Positions 31,872-42,160 are shown, numbered from the stretch's first letter. The stretch is DNA of 64,000 nucleotides from Acidobacteriaceae bacterium (GCA_003138975.1 PLHQ01000120.1:1-64000); one strand, 5' to 3'. Notes: generated by a model from the letters alone, not told the origin. Translations and numbers: made by a program.

Positions 31872-32846
31872 TTAATCCTTCCACGGAATAATTCCTCGGC
31901 CCATCGAACTCCATTGCTGGCGCATGAAAGTGGACAATTCAGCACGGTCCCGAAAGGCTTCTGTGCCCCCCGCTTTGGTTACGGAGTACGCGGCTGCAAT
32001 ATTGGCGAAAGCCAAGCAATCTTCGAGTTTGCCCTCACGCAAGTAGAGATGCATGAAGCCTGCAGCGAAAGTGTCACCGGCGCCGACATCATCCACGAAG
32101 CTTACGCGAGGTGGTGCGAGGCTCCACTGCTCATCTCCGGCGCGACAAATGGCTGATCCCGAACCGCACTTGACCACTAGGACCTTGGATAGTTCGGCAA
32201 GCCGATTGAGCGCTTGTGCAAGATCCGTCGTGCCTACAATCTTTTTCGCCTCACGTTCGTTCGGAAGGAACACGTCGACATATTTCAGAAGATCGTGCAG
32301 ATCCGATCCCCCCGGTCCCATCCGCCATTGATCTTCCGGATCGTCGTTTGTGTCAAGCGATGTGGTGAGACCGGCTTCCTTCGCCTGCCGAAACAAATTT
32401 AGGATCTGTGGCCGCAGAGCGCGGTGCAGAAAAAACGAGGAGAGATGTAGATGACGAGCTGCGAGAACGTAGTTCATGTCGATGTCGGAATACTGCATCT
32501 CAAACATGGTTCCCGGATACGTCAACATATACCGATGCCGAGTGTGAGGCAGCACGACCGTGAGCCCGGTAGATAACGTGGATCCTTGCTTCACGTGGGT
32601 GGTGTCAACCCCCACGGCGGAGAGTCGCTCTAGCGCCATTTTCCCAAGGGGATCGCTTCCAATCTTAGATACAAAGCCAACCTTTGTGCCCAGCACACAC
32701 AAATTGTGCGCGAAAATCCCCGAGGAGCTTCCCAAGGTGAATGCCATGTCGCTGGCCAGTAGCTCTCTGTCTGGGGACAGGTGCTCAGGCAGACCGTAGA
32801 GGATTAGATCCAAGTTTAGCTCGCCAACAATGCAGACCTCGATCAC
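31872..32846 (-). CDS. PfkB-family carbohydrate kinase
   Basis: 324 aa; CIVGELNLDLILYG N-term; DDVGAGDTFAAGFMHLYL PfkB C-terminal signature. Confidence 0.92.
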   Translation of the reverse strand: MIEVCIVGELNLDLILYGLPEHLSPDRELLASDMAFTLGSSSGIFAHNLCVLGTKVGFVSKIGSDPLGKMALERLSAVGVDTTHVKQGSTLSTGLTVVLPHTRHRYMLTYPGTMFEMQYSDIDMNYVLAARHLHLSSFFLHRALRPQILNLFRQAKEAGLTTSLDTNDDPEDQWRMGPGGSDLHDLLKYVDVFLPNEREAKKIVGTTDLAQALNRLAELSKVLVVKCGSGSAICRAGDEQWSLAPPRVSFVDDVGAGDTFAAGFMHLYLREGKLEDCLAFANIAAAYSVTKAGGTEAFRDRAELSTFMRQQWSSMGRGIIPWKD

Positions 32847-32954
32847 TGAGTTTTCCTCTCGCCTTTGAAAATGCCAAAGCGTCCTTCGCTTAGGAATGAA
32901 TGCTGGCCTTGTTCCCAGCCGTGCCGCAGTGCGTCGGCCGAGCGTTTTCGGGAG

Positions 32955-34871
32955 TCACGGCTCATACCAAAACACTGCGCCCTTCTCAATGGATGGCAGC
33001 TTGTAACTGATGCCAGCGTTGCCCACAGTGCCGGTCAGTGGCTGAACTTCTCCGAGAAACGGAAGAAAGAAACCATGGCCGTGGGTTGCGCCAGATATCG
33101 TGACTTGAACGTCAGTTTGAGGCGTCTGAACGGGATTCACGCCACCTTGCAGCCCGGCAAAGTTCGCAAAAAAAACGTGAGGCTTGCCATCAACCCGAGC
33201 GATCGATGTAGCAGTCATAGCCGAGGCAACAACGCGAACTGGTGTCTCGGATTTCAAGCTCTCCAAAAACTCGTGTTCGCGATCTACTGCCGCTTGGTCA
33301 ATGCCTTTTTGCAGTGCCTCGTAGTAATCCCTTCCGGGGCATTTACTAAACTGTATAACATTTCGAGCCATGCCAAGCTGATCGGCATTCTCGCCTGTAA
33401 TCACCAGCCTCTTACCGGCTTGCGCATATTTGAGGAGCAACGCTCTTTCGTCGTCGCTCATGACCCGCACATCAGGCAGGATCAACGTGGGCCCATGGAA
33501 TTCTGGAAGTGTGCGCGGAGTGACAACCTCAAATTCCAAATGCTTCTGCATGAGAAGAATAAGGATTCCGCGGTAGGAAGGGATAAATTCGTGGGCATCA
33601 TAGTTTCGTGTCTCGGGAGAAAAATAAACGCCGATGGGGGCGATGGGTGTCCGTGGACGGTAGAAAGTGTCTTCATGAGCTTTGATCCAGGTAAAGATTT
33701 TCTTGCGGGTCGCAGGATCGTTCGATCCCGCCATTGAATGTCCTGGAGCATCCCAGAAGTTTGATCCGGTCGTGATTTCTGAGACGGCCAGATTCATCAT
33801 CGCCTCGCTCCGATCGACTTTTTCATCGCCATCCCAGGAGTAATTCAAGATCCACGTCGCCTTGCCCTGCGCGAAGGCGCGAAACGAATACATTCCTGCT
33901 TGATAATTGAACCAATCCAGCGCTGTTCTGGATGATGCCATGTGGTCGCCACTACCGAACTCATATTCATGAGCTATGGCGTCGACCGCCGGATACAAGC
34001 TGTAAACATCAGCTCCAACGCGAACTGCCTCTTCCTCAATGCCCGGATAGATTTCCGGAATCGTCTTAATCGAGGGATTCACGGCCTTAGCATTCGAATC
34101 GATTTCCTCCATGAAATCGGTAATCGTTTTAATTCTGAATTCGATCCACCTTCGGAAATTGGGCTGCGAGAAGTCTCCCAACTTGATGTCTTTCTTTGCA
34201 TCAAGGCCGGTCTCTTTCCAGAAGGCTGCCACTGTGTAGTCGTCGAAGCTGGCCCAAGTATCCTCCCAGCCTTCGAAGTGTGTCATCCAGTAAGGAATGT
34301 CCACATAAATTCCATCGATCCCCGTGGCTGCAATCTGTCTCACCCGTTCCATGTAAGTCTTGCGCCAGGCTGGCGCATAAGGACTGACCCACACATCCTC
34401 ATCCCCTTTGGCAATCCAGAAAGCGCTACCGCTCCCAAAGACCGCGGGTTCTCCGCTAAGCTTTTTCTGCAGCCAATCGGGATGATCTTTGGCCAGCGTA
34501 TGCGGAGCTCTGTCGGCGTTTGCCGTAATGCACTCGGTCCCGGCGATATATACGAACGCCTTGTTGCCAACTGCATGGGCCTGCTGAGCAACGGCACGAA
34601 TGGCGTTCAGCTTTTCTTCGGGACTGAGAAAGCTTTCATAGCGGCCAGGTATATCATTGTCCACTTCGATCCCGAAAACGCCGTCTTCCTGCGCTCTGCG
34701 GACAATCTCAATCGCGTTGGTACTCTGCAGCCCGTAGGCACCGATGCGCACATATTGGGTCCAATTCTGCCCTTCCGAACCGGAGCTGGCTTGCAGAATT
34801 GCAGCTAACAGGACAATGGTTGCCAAACCAGCTATAAGGGCAAATGAAAACTGCACAGACTTTCGTATCAT
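32955..34871 (-). CDS. Uncharacterised secreted TIM-barrel/glycoside hydrolase-like protein
   Basis: 638 aa; signal peptide; IDGIYVDIPYWM and AIAPIGVYFSPETRNY..; C-terminal GATase-like region (GPTLILPDVRVMSDDERALLLKYAQAGKRLVITGE). Confidence 0.65.
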   Translation of the reverse strand: MIRKSVQFSFALIAGLATIVLLAAILQASSGSEGQNWTQYVRIGAYGLQSTNAIEIVRRAQEDGVFGIEVDNDIPGRYESFLSPEEKLNAIRAVAQQAHAVGNKAFVYIAGTECITANADRAPHTLAKDHPDWLQKKLSGEPAVFGSGSAFWIAKGDEDVWVSPYAPAWRKTYMERVRQIAATGIDGIYVDIPYWMTHFEGWEDTWASFDDYTVAAFWKETGLDAKKDIKLGDFSQPNFRRWIEFRIKTITDFMEEIDSNAKAVNPSIKTIPEIYPGIEEEAVRVGADVYSLYPAVDAIAHEYEFGSGDHMASSRTALDWFNYQAGMYSFRAFAQGKATWILNYSWDGDEKVDRSEAMMNLAVSEITTGSNFWDAPGHSMAGSNDPATRKKIFTWIKAHEDTFYRPRTPIAPIGVYFSPETRNYDAHEFIPSYRGILILLMQKHLEFEVVTPRTLPEFHGPTLILPDVRVMSDDERALLLKYAQAGKRLVITGENADQLGMARNVIQFSKCPGRDYYEALQKGIDQAAVDREHEFLESLKSETPVRVVASAMTATSIARVDGKPHVFFANFAGLQGGVNPVQTPQTDVQVTISGATHGHGFFLPFLGEVQPLTGTVGNAGISYKLPSIEKGAVFWYEP

Positions 34872-34883
34872 TGCGGTTAATAA

Positions 34884-34896
34884 CTTTTACTTTCGT
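34884..34896 (-). promoter_or_regulatory. Candidate DeoR-family operator motif
   Basis: Minus-strand ACGAAAGTAAAAG, 13 bp upstream of the 34871 start. Confidence 0.4.
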
Positions 34897-35017
34897 AATG
34901 GTTCCTCTGTCAAGTGTAAAATGCTCTCAACCAACATGAGACCATGGCCATACGAGGCAGTTTGCAAGCGATGACAACAGTTCCACTACTTGGCTGTTTG
35001 CTGGCGGCCGTAGACAA

Positions 35018-35030
35018 ACGAAAGCAGTCG
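35018..35030 (+). promoter_or_regulatory. Candidate DeoR-family operator motif (autoregulatory position)
   Basis: ACGAAAGCAGTCG, 44 bp upstream of the DeoR start. Confidence 0.4.
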
Positions 35031-35073
35031 CGGTAAAAAGGGAATGCCCACCAGAACTACTTGAGAGCAATGC

Positions 35074-35850
35074 TTGTCGAATAGACCTGTGCTGAACGAA
35101 GAGCGGCGCCGACATATTCTCGACATTCTGAGTCGCGACGGACGCGTTCTGGTCGTGGACCTGGCAAAACAGTTCCGCACATCCCAGGTCACCATCCGTA
35201 AAGATCTGGACATTCTTCAGGCTCACGGACGCATCCAGCGCAGTCACGGCGGAGCTTTGCCGGCTCGAGAGAGCGCACTGGATGATCCGACTCTGCGGGA
35301 GAAAGAAAAGCTGTATCGCAAGGAAAAACTTCAGATTGCGGCCGCGGCCGCCCGCATGGTGCAGGAAGGGCAGGTGGTGATCCTTGATTCCGGGACCACA
35401 ACAACAGCCATTGCACGCGCGCTGCGTGAATTTCAAAACCTCACGATCATTACCAACGCCGTAAACATCGCCGCAGAACTGTCGGGCTCCTCCCTCGAGG
35501 TCATTCTGACCGGTGGTACTTTGAGGAAGAACTCATTCTCGCTTGTGGGGCCCGTGGCGGATGAGACATTGCGACGCCTGAATGCCGATATTCTTTTTCT
35601 CGGCGTGGATGGTTTCGACGTGCAACATGGATTAACCACGCCGAATCTACTTGAGGCCAAAGTCAACCGCGCCATGATGGATGTAGCAAGAGTTGTGGTA
35701 GTGGTGTGTGACTCCAGCAAGTTTGGCCGCCGCGCCTTATCTTCGATTGCCCCGCCCTCGGCAATCCACCACTTGATCACGGATCGGGGTATTCGCAAAC
35801 CGGATTTGGCAGCACTGAGAAAATCCGGGATTCAGGTAACCGTGATCTAA
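35074..35850 (+). CDS. DeoR/GlpR-family transcriptional regulator
   Basis: TTG start; RRRHILDILSRDGRVLVVDLAKQFRTSQVTIRKDLDILQAHGRIQRSHGGA HTH; DSGTTTTAIAR sugar-binding motif. Confidence 0.93.
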   Translation: MSNRPVLNEERRRHILDILSRDGRVLVVDLAKQFRTSQVTIRKDLDILQAHGRIQRSHGGALPARESALDDPTLREKEKLYRKEKLQIAAAAARMVQEGQVVILDSGTTTTAIARALREFQNLTIITNAVNIAAELSGSSLEVILTGGTLRKNSFSLVGPVADETLRRLNADILFLGVDGFDVQHGLTTPNLLEAKVNRAMMDVARVVVVVCDSSKFGRRALSSIAPPSAIHHLITDRGIRKPDLAALRKSGIQVTVI

Positions 35851-35877
35851 ATTCAATGCTGATCTGAATTCCACCGC

Positions 35878-37068
35878 TCACTCTACTTGCCTCGCGCGAG
35901 CGCCTTTGCGAAACTGCCCGAAGATTCGCTCCGCATTCTTGTGGTAGATCTTCTCCAACACTGGATCCGGAAGGTCCAGGCCATAAATCTTCCAACGACC
36001 TTGCCCGGGATACCCCCAGTAATCGAAATACTCATCTGCCGTTTCCAGCCAGCGGAAATGATTGCGGTACATAGCTTCGTCCATTCCGTTATCGGTGCCA
36101 AACATGATGCGGTTCTGATACTTGATGAAGAATTCGCGAGCACGACGGGGTTGACGGCCCAACTCGGCTTCACGCGCTCCGAACTCAACCATCACATTCG
36201 GAAGTGTGTCCAGCAGATGAGAAACATAGTCCAGGTTCTCAGGCCAATTTGCCATGTGAAGGGCGACAAAGGTCGTGTGCGGATGCTTCGCAAACATGAG
36301 ATCTCGAGCCGCCAGGATGGACTCCTTCGATGGAAATTGTGGCCCATAAAAACTCCAGTCCGGATGCTCGGTGAGCTCTTCATATCTCTCATTGGTACTG
36401 TCCGGTGGATGGAAGAATGCTTCGGGATCGGTGGAGTGAATGGACACGGGAATGCCCAGTCTTCCGCATTCCTCCCAGACGGGATCAAGGCGCGGATCGT
36501 CAATTGCAATGAGTTTTCCTGACTTGTCGCGGACACTAAGACCAAGGTCCTTCAACTGTTTTAGACCTCGTGCTCCCCGCGCAACCGCGTCATCCAGTTG
36601 CGCCACCATTTCCTGGCTGAAGTTCGCATCGTCGATCTTTCTCCAATCAATCTGGGTGAAGACCATGAAGCGCCCCGGATATGGCTTGACCATTGTGTCG
36701 ATCACCCGCTGCAGTCTGTCACCCCACATTCCGGTGAGGATCACTACCGTCTTGACGTTGGTCTTGTTCATGATCTCCACGACGCGCTGGGGCGGCATGG
36801 GATCGTCGATACCCATGGCATCGTTCACGTGATTGTGAACGTCGATTACATAATACTTGGCCCGATCCACGGTGTGCGCTGGAGCATGCAGCATTGAAAC
36901 GGGCTGAAAGTCCCTCAACAGAAGTGTTTTCTTCTCATCGGCACCGGCGGCGGATTTGTAGCCGATCTGACCTTGGGGTTGGTCTTGTCGGGGCGACGCG
37001 ATCTGCGCCGGGGGCAGCATCAAAATAGATAGAAAACAGCACGAGGAAATAAGTGTTTTGACGGACAT
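35878..37068 (-). CDS. Secreted amidohydrolase family protein
   Basis: 396 aa; YVIDVHNHVND, GIPVSIHSTDPEAFF, FGTDNGMD motifs. Confidence 0.82.
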   Translation of the reverse strand: MSVKTLISSCCFLSILMLPPAQIASPRQDQPQGQIGYKSAAGADEKKTLLLRDFQPVSMLHAPAHTVDRAKYYVIDVHNHVNDAMGIDDPMPPQRVVEIMNKTNVKTVVILTGMWGDRLQRVIDTMVKPYPGRFMVFTQIDWRKIDDANFSQEMVAQLDDAVARGARGLKQLKDLGLSVRDKSGKLIAIDDPRLDPVWEECGRLGIPVSIHSTDPEAFFHPPDSTNERYEELTEHPDWSFYGPQFPSKESILAARDLMFAKHPHTTFVALHMANWPENLDYVSHLLDTLPNVMVEFGAREAELGRQPRRAREFFIKYQNRIMFGTDNGMDEAMYRNHFRWLETADEYFDYWGYPGQGRWKIYGLDLPDPVLEKIYHKNAERIFGQFRKGARARQVE

Positions 37069-37111
37069 CTAATTCCATCCTTATGCCTGCGGTGATTGTC
37101 TTAACAAGAAA

Positions 37112-37124
37112 ACGACAGCAAAAG
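37112..37124 (+). promoter_or_regulatory. Candidate DeoR-family operator motif
   Basis: ACGACAGCAAAAG, 44 bp upstream of the amidohydrolase start. Confidence 0.4.
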
Positions 37125-37380
37125 TAATCGTTCGCAATATACCTGAGTGTTCTGAATTTCGGCAACCAAACTCAGCGTGAACAATTCATCCCATCGGACC
37201 GACTTTCCAGAACTACTCCTCGGGCAATAGAACACGTGACGTATTTGTGCACCCGAGCGTGGTCTTGTCTGGACGAGGTCAGTTTTGGTCAACGCGGATT
37301 CTGAATCTGCGGCTGATCTCGGATGGCTCCTGGCAGCGGTGGCCAGGTGATCTAGCTCGTAGTATAAAAATAATGCCCTA

Positions 37381-37640
37381 ATCGTTGTCCATGCCCGAAT
37401 TGAAAGCTACTCGGCCGCACCGTCTAAGTTGCGTGCACTGTCGTGCTACGCATTGGCAATCGCCCTTGTATCAGCGGCGTTACTCTTGTCGCTTGTTCTG
37501 CAAAGTTCCGTTCGGCCCTTTCTGGCTCTTCTTCCCCGTCGCGGTGATTGCGAGTACATGGTTCGGTGGAGGAGGCCCTGGCTGGGTCGCAGTCGTTTAT
37601 CCGGAAATCGGCGCCATTCGCGGCGTCGACTTATGGTAGG
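37381..37640 (+). pseudogene. Frameshifted DUF4118/sensor-kinase transmembrane remnant
   Basis: Frame of ORF 37429 gives SYALAIALVSAALLLSLVLQSSVRP; frame of ORF 37385 continues FGPFWLFFPVAVIASTWFGGGGPGWVAVVY, a DUF4118-like pattern split over two frames. Confidence 0.5.
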
Positions 37641-37783
37641 TCAAAACCCATTGGCGGACCCGTACCATTGTTGGTTTGCACGTATCCGGTGAAGGCATTG
37701 ACGGCATCAAGGATTCATGGAGCATCAAGCCTCGTGATTTCTAGGCAGCCAGGTTAACCGTCTGCCTCTGGAGCGTAGAAAAA

Positions 37784-39004
37784 ATGGAAACGAACCCGAT
37801 TCTGTTTCGCGATCTGACTTACATATTTGTGGCTGCCGTAATCGGAGGGCTAGTGGCATGGCGCCTTCGTCTGCCTCTAATCTTAGGGTTCGTCTTAGGC
37901 GGGATCGTTATCAGCCCATTCACCCCTGGGCCGCACTTATCTGACTTGCACACCTTCGAGATTTTTGCAGAAGTAGGCGTCGTTCTGCTGATGTTTTCGA
38001 CCGGAGTTGAGTTCTCAATTCCGGATCTGATGCGCGTGAAATGGGTTGCCCTGGTCGGCGCGCCCATCGGGATTTTATTCATCCTGGGTCTCGCAGTCGC
38101 AGTGTCAAAGGTCGCCGGATTCAGCATTAGAGAGGGCACTGTCATCGGAGCAACGGCTTCGGTTGCCAGCACAATGGTGCTGGTGCGACTGCTGAGCGAT
38201 AGCGGAAAGATCACGACAGCCTACGGCCGCGTGATGATCGGCATCACTCTCGTGGAGGATCTTGCCGTCATCTGCATGACGGTAGTTCTCCCTATTTTCA
38301 GCGGCTCCGGGGACGGCCTCTTCGCGAAGGCAGCATGGACTCTTGGTAAGGCTTTGGTGCTCCTGATTCCCCTGGTCTTTCTTGCGATAAAAGTAATCCC
38401 GCGCCTCCTCCGGCGAGTCAAGTTGACGTGTAACACGGAGCTTCTCCTGCTGGTCGCCATCGCAATCTGCCTCGGGACCGCTGCACTGGCGCAAGCAGTT
38501 GGATTTTCGGTCGCACTTGGCGCGTTCCTTGCCGGACTTTCCATCAGCGGTTTGCCGGATCTTCACGATGCGCATACTCAGCTTGTGCCCCTTCGCGATG
38601 CCTTCGTGGCGCTGTTCTTCGTTTCGCTCGGAACTCTGATTGATCCCAAGGTGCTCTTTCACAGCCTGCCGCTTCTCGGATTGATGCTTCTGCTCATCGT
38701 GGTCGGTAAATTTCTGGTCTGGACAATGATCGTGTGGATCTTCCGCTATCCGATCCGGACCGCAATTGCAGTGGCCGCGGGGCTGACGCAGATCGGCGAA
38801 CTCTCGTTCGTGGTGATGCAAGCCGCGCGTTCGTCAGGAATGATGGCCGAGAACGTCTTCAGCCCTGTGATCGCCGCATCGTTGATTTCGATATTCCTGA
38901 ACGTGTTCATCGTTCGCGGCACGTTCCGATGGCTAGGCCGAAAGTTTCCTGACCAAGGCGTAACTACCTCGGCGAATGGTGCATCTGTTCCCGCGGCGCA
39001 GTGA
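37784..39004 (+). CDS. CPA2-family cation:proton antiporter (KefB-like membrane domain)
   Basis: 406 aa polytopic; RLPLILGFVLGGIVISPFTPGP, GVVLLMFSTGVEFSIPDLMRV, FFVSLGTLIDP. Confidence 0.92.
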   Translation: METNPILFRDLTYIFVAAVIGGLVAWRLRLPLILGFVLGGIVISPFTPGPHLSDLHTFEIFAEVGVVLLMFSTGVEFSIPDLMRVKWVALVGAPIGILFILGLAVAVSKVAGFSIREGTVIGATASVASTMVLVRLLSDSGKITTAYGRVMIGITLVEDLAVICMTVVLPIFSGSGDGLFAKAAWTLGKALVLLIPLVFLAIKVIPRLLRRVKLTCNTELLLLVAIAICLGTAALAQAVGFSVALGAFLAGLSISGLPDLHDAHTQLVPLRDAFVALFFVSLGTLIDPKVLFHSLPLLGLMLLLIVVGKFLVWTMIVWIFRYPIRTAIAVAAGLTQIGELSFVVMQAARSSGMMAENVFSPVIAASLISIFLNVFIVRGTFRWLGRKFPDQGVTTSANGASVPAAQ

Positions 39005-39333
39005 GCGACAGTTATATGGGACGGACTTGTTTGATTGTTGTCTCCCAACGAGTTGAGGCGCTCACCGGAATCGCGCAAGAGTTGGCCCATGCGGTGTCGC
39101 TTGCCAGAACAGAAAAACCCACAGCAGCATACCTAACGATGCGCGAGTCGCAAGGACATTCTAATAACACAAACACTAGCCCAATCCACCCGGCAGCCTA
39201 TTTTTTCGCTTTGCTGTCTCTCGTCGCTCTGATGTTCGTAATCGAGCGGATAGGCTTGATCGCGTGGCTGGATCGTTGCAAAGACAATAGGCACGACAAA
39301 GCCGCAAACGAATATAGGAGGATTCACCAGTGA
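39001..39333 (+). CDS. Hypothetical protein with one predicted TM segment
   Basis: GTG start overlapping the antiporter stop (GTGA) and stop overlapping the next start (GTGA); TM YFFALLSLVALMFVIERIGLIAWL. Confidence 0.4.
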   Translation: MSDSYMGRTCLIVVSQRVEALTGIAQELAHAVSLARTEKPTAAYLTMRESQGHSNNTNTSPIHPAAYFFALLSLVALMFVIERIGLIAWLDRCKDNRHDKAANEYRRIHQ

Positions 39334-40970
39334 GTAGAGCAGCAGTAGCGAGAATCGCCCTACACTGCGTCTTGGCCTTCGGGATCGCACTTTCCTCGTG
39401 CGCAGCACAGGACAAATCCCCACTGGCGCAACAGGCAGATATGTTTGCGGAACGATCGCAAAATCCGGATTTGCTTTCGTTCGACGAGCTCGCCGCGCTT
39501 GCTTCAACAGCCAAGCCAGAAGGCGCTCTGGGTGCGCGGCTCAGTGCGCTGTTGAACACTCCCTTCGTGCATAGCGAAACCGCAACCGCGAACATCCAGC
39601 CCCACCGACCGAGTGTAACGGGTCTCGGCATCGTTCTTCGGGTGGGTCTTTGGAATATTGAGAGAGGTCTCAATTTCGACCTGACTCGGTCTGCGCTCAC
39701 GGATCCCAGCGAGTTTCTGCGCATGACGAAAACCCAGGACAACATCAGTCCTCGCCAGAAGGAAATCATCGAGTCCCAACTGGCTACGCTGCAAGGAGTT
39801 GACGTTCTAGTCCTGAACGAGGCTGACTGGGGCATGAAGCGAACCGAATATAGAGACATAGCGCGGGAACTGGCGACGGCTCTACACATGAACTATGCGT
39901 ACGGAGTGGAGTTCGTGGAAGTGGATCCAGTGTTTGATCTGGACACGGAGCAAGTGCATTTGACGGATGCGCCGCAGGATCAACGTCTGCAGCAAGATTT
40001 GCAAGTAGACCGGGAGCGTTATCACGGTCTGCACGGGACAGCCATCCTGAGCCGCTATCCGATTGACCGGGCTCGCATCTTTCGTCTGCCTGTCTGCTAT
40101 GACTGGTACGGAAAGGAATACAAAGCCATCTCCAAACTCGAGCAGGGGAGGCGATGGTCCGCGCAAAAACTGTTCCGGGAACGAGTCGGGCGTGAACTCC
40201 GTCAGGGCGGACGAATGGCGCTGATCGCGGACATCTCCGTGCCCGAGTTGCCGACCGGGCGGGCTACGATCGTGGCGACCCACCTGGAGAATAAGTGCCC
40301 GCCGGAATGCCGCCGACGGCAAATACAGGCGCTGCTGGCGAACGTGAAATCGGACACAAATCCAGTGGTCGTCGCTGGCGATCTAAACACAACCAGCCGT
40401 GACAACACACCCACATCGATTCGCAACGAAATCATGACGCGCGTTACGGATTACAAATTCTGGATCGGCCAGGCTGTTTCCCACTTCAATCCACTTGGAA
40501 TTTTCCAATATATGCTTTATCCGGTCCGTTACGTTCACGGGTACAACGATCCGACGGCGTTTCACCTCCCAATTTTGTGGGACAACCGGGAGCACCCCCT
40601 ATTCAAGACCGCGGAGAAGTTTCGCTTTACCGACAATCATGCATTCGATTTTCGCGGCGAGCGGGAACGGACGCTTCCGTCCAAGCGTCGAACGCTCGCG
40701 GACAGCAACCAGCGCGGCAGGAAAGGCTTCGCTCCTACCTACGCTTTCACACGTGACTTCGGAGGACTCGTAGGACGGTTTAAGCTCGACTGGATCTTCG
40801 TCAAGCCATTCATTGACGATCCGCGGCGCGTGGAACAGAGCTACCGGTTCGCTCCACACTTCCCAGTGACGATGCGTGATCTGAACGAATCCGTTAAGGA
40901 TCGTATCTCGGATCATCCCCCGATGACCGTAGATCTGCCGCTGACGGAACCGAAGAAGTTCGTGCGCTGA
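39330..40970 (+). CDS. Secreted endonuclease/exonuclease/phosphatase family protein
   Basis: 546 aa; signal peptide; VLVLNEADWGM, HGTAILSRYPI, VVAGDLNTTSRDN, SDHPPM. Confidence 0.85.
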   Translation: MSRAAVARIALHCVLAFGIALSSCAAQDKSPLAQQADMFAERSQNPDLLSFDELAALASTAKPEGALGARLSALLNTPFVHSETATANIQPHRPSVTGLGIVLRVGLWNIERGLNFDLTRSALTDPSEFLRMTKTQDNISPRQKEIIESQLATLQGVDVLVLNEADWGMKRTEYRDIARELATALHMNYAYGVEFVEVDPVFDLDTEQVHLTDAPQDQRLQQDLQVDRERYHGLHGTAILSRYPIDRARIFRLPVCYDWYGKEYKAISKLEQGRRWSAQKLFRERVGRELRQGGRMALIADISVPELPTGRATIVATHLENKCPPECRRRQIQALLANVKSDTNPVVVAGDLNTTSRDNTPTSIRNEIMTRVTDYKFWIGQAVSHFNPLGIFQYMLYPVRYVHGYNDPTAFHLPILWDNREHPLFKTAEKFRFTDNHAFDFRGERERTLPSKRRTLADSNQRGRKGFAPTYAFTRDFGGLVGRFKLDWIFVKPFIDDPRRVEQSYRFAPHFPVTMRDLNESVKDRISDHPPMTVDLPLTEPKKFVR

Positions 40971-41062
40971 GGAGGCGGAAAGCGAGAACAAATGCCGCGC
41001 GTGATTACCTGTCGTTCCGGCAGTCCAATAAGGCTTCCCTAACGCTGCTTAAGCTCCGCAAA

Positions 41063-42160
41063 TCAATGTTGCGACGCTTCCAATAACTCCTTCAGATACT
41101 GCTGCCACACAGCTGCCCAGGTGTGAGTGCCGTGACCGTGCGTTTCCTCGGAGATCGGAAGCAGCACGAAACGACCATTCTTCACTCTCTTAATTTCACG
41201 CTCCGCAATTCCCAGTTCCGGCGGATTGATGAAATCGTCGGCTGAATTGACGAACATCACCGGCGCGATGATTTTCTCGAGCTGCGACGACGGATCGTAA
41301 TTTCGCGAAGCATTTAGCGCGTAAAAAAGATCGTTAGCATCATGGCCCGCAATAAACCGCTTCACGTAGTCCGCCGTCGCCGCGTCGGTTGCTTCGCGGG
41401 TAGGAAAATCTTTCTGCATCTGCGCGGCTGAACCCGCAGTCATGTAGAACATCTCTGCCCCGATTTTCAGCGCCGTGCGAGGTTGTGCAGTATACTCTCC
41501 ATTGTTCCAATCAGGATCTTCTCGAATGCCGTCGATCACCATCTTGCGCCAGATTCGATTCCGTCCCGCAATCTGCACGGGTTGACAGGCCAAGGGCATA
41601 AGTGCGTCCATAAAATCGGGGTAGCTTTCGCCCCAAACCCAGGAATGCATGCAGCCCATGGAGGTGCCCAGGATCAGGCGCAGATGGTTCACGCCCAGTC
41701 CCTTTTCCAGCAACTCGTGCTGCGACGCGACCATGTCGTCATAGTCATACTGCGGAAAATGAGCGTGCATGCCGTCGCTAGGCTTGCTAGATTTTCCGTG
41801 GCCGATGTTATCCGGCAGAATGATGTAATAGCGCGTGACATCAAGGAGCTGCCCACGCCCAAAAAGCACACCCCCGAACTGCGGTGCCAGGAATTGTCCG
41901 CCGGAACCCGTGGTGCCGTGCAAAAGCAGCACGGCATTGGCAACTCTGCCGTTCGCGTCGCGTACAGGAGTACCAAAGGTTGCGTAGTGTATTCGCAACT
42001 CGGGCAACGTTTCGCCCGATTTGAAATGGAAATCGTGGGAAACGTAGTCACCTTCCTTGGGGGAGGGCAACTGGCTTGGCTGCTGCGCCGACGGAGCTGC
42101 TGGGCAAAAAAGCAGGACGGCTAGAAACGCAAACGTAGTCGCTCGAATGTAACCGCGCAT
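41063..42160 (-). CDS. Secreted alpha/beta hydrolase (homoserine acetyltransferase-like)
   Basis: 365 aa; signal peptide; LLLHGTTGSGGQF, LILGTSMGCMHSW nucleophile elbow. Confidence 0.85.
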   Translation of the reverse strand: MRGYIRATTFAFLAVLLFCPAAPSAQQPSQLPSPKEGDYVSHDFHFKSGETLPELRIHYATFGTPVRDANGRVANAVLLLHGTTGSGGQFLAPQFGGVLFGRGQLLDVTRYYIILPDNIGHGKSSKPSDGMHAHFPQYDYDDMVASQHELLEKGLGVNHLRLILGTSMGCMHSWVWGESYPDFMDALMPLACQPVQIAGRNRIWRKMVIDGIREDPDWNNGEYTAQPRTALKIGAEMFYMTAGSAAQMQKDFPTREATDAATADYVKRFIAGHDANDLFYALNASRNYDPSSQLEKIIAPVMFVNSADDFINPPELGIAEREIKRVKNGRFVLLPISEETHGHGTHTWAAVWQQYLKELLEASQH

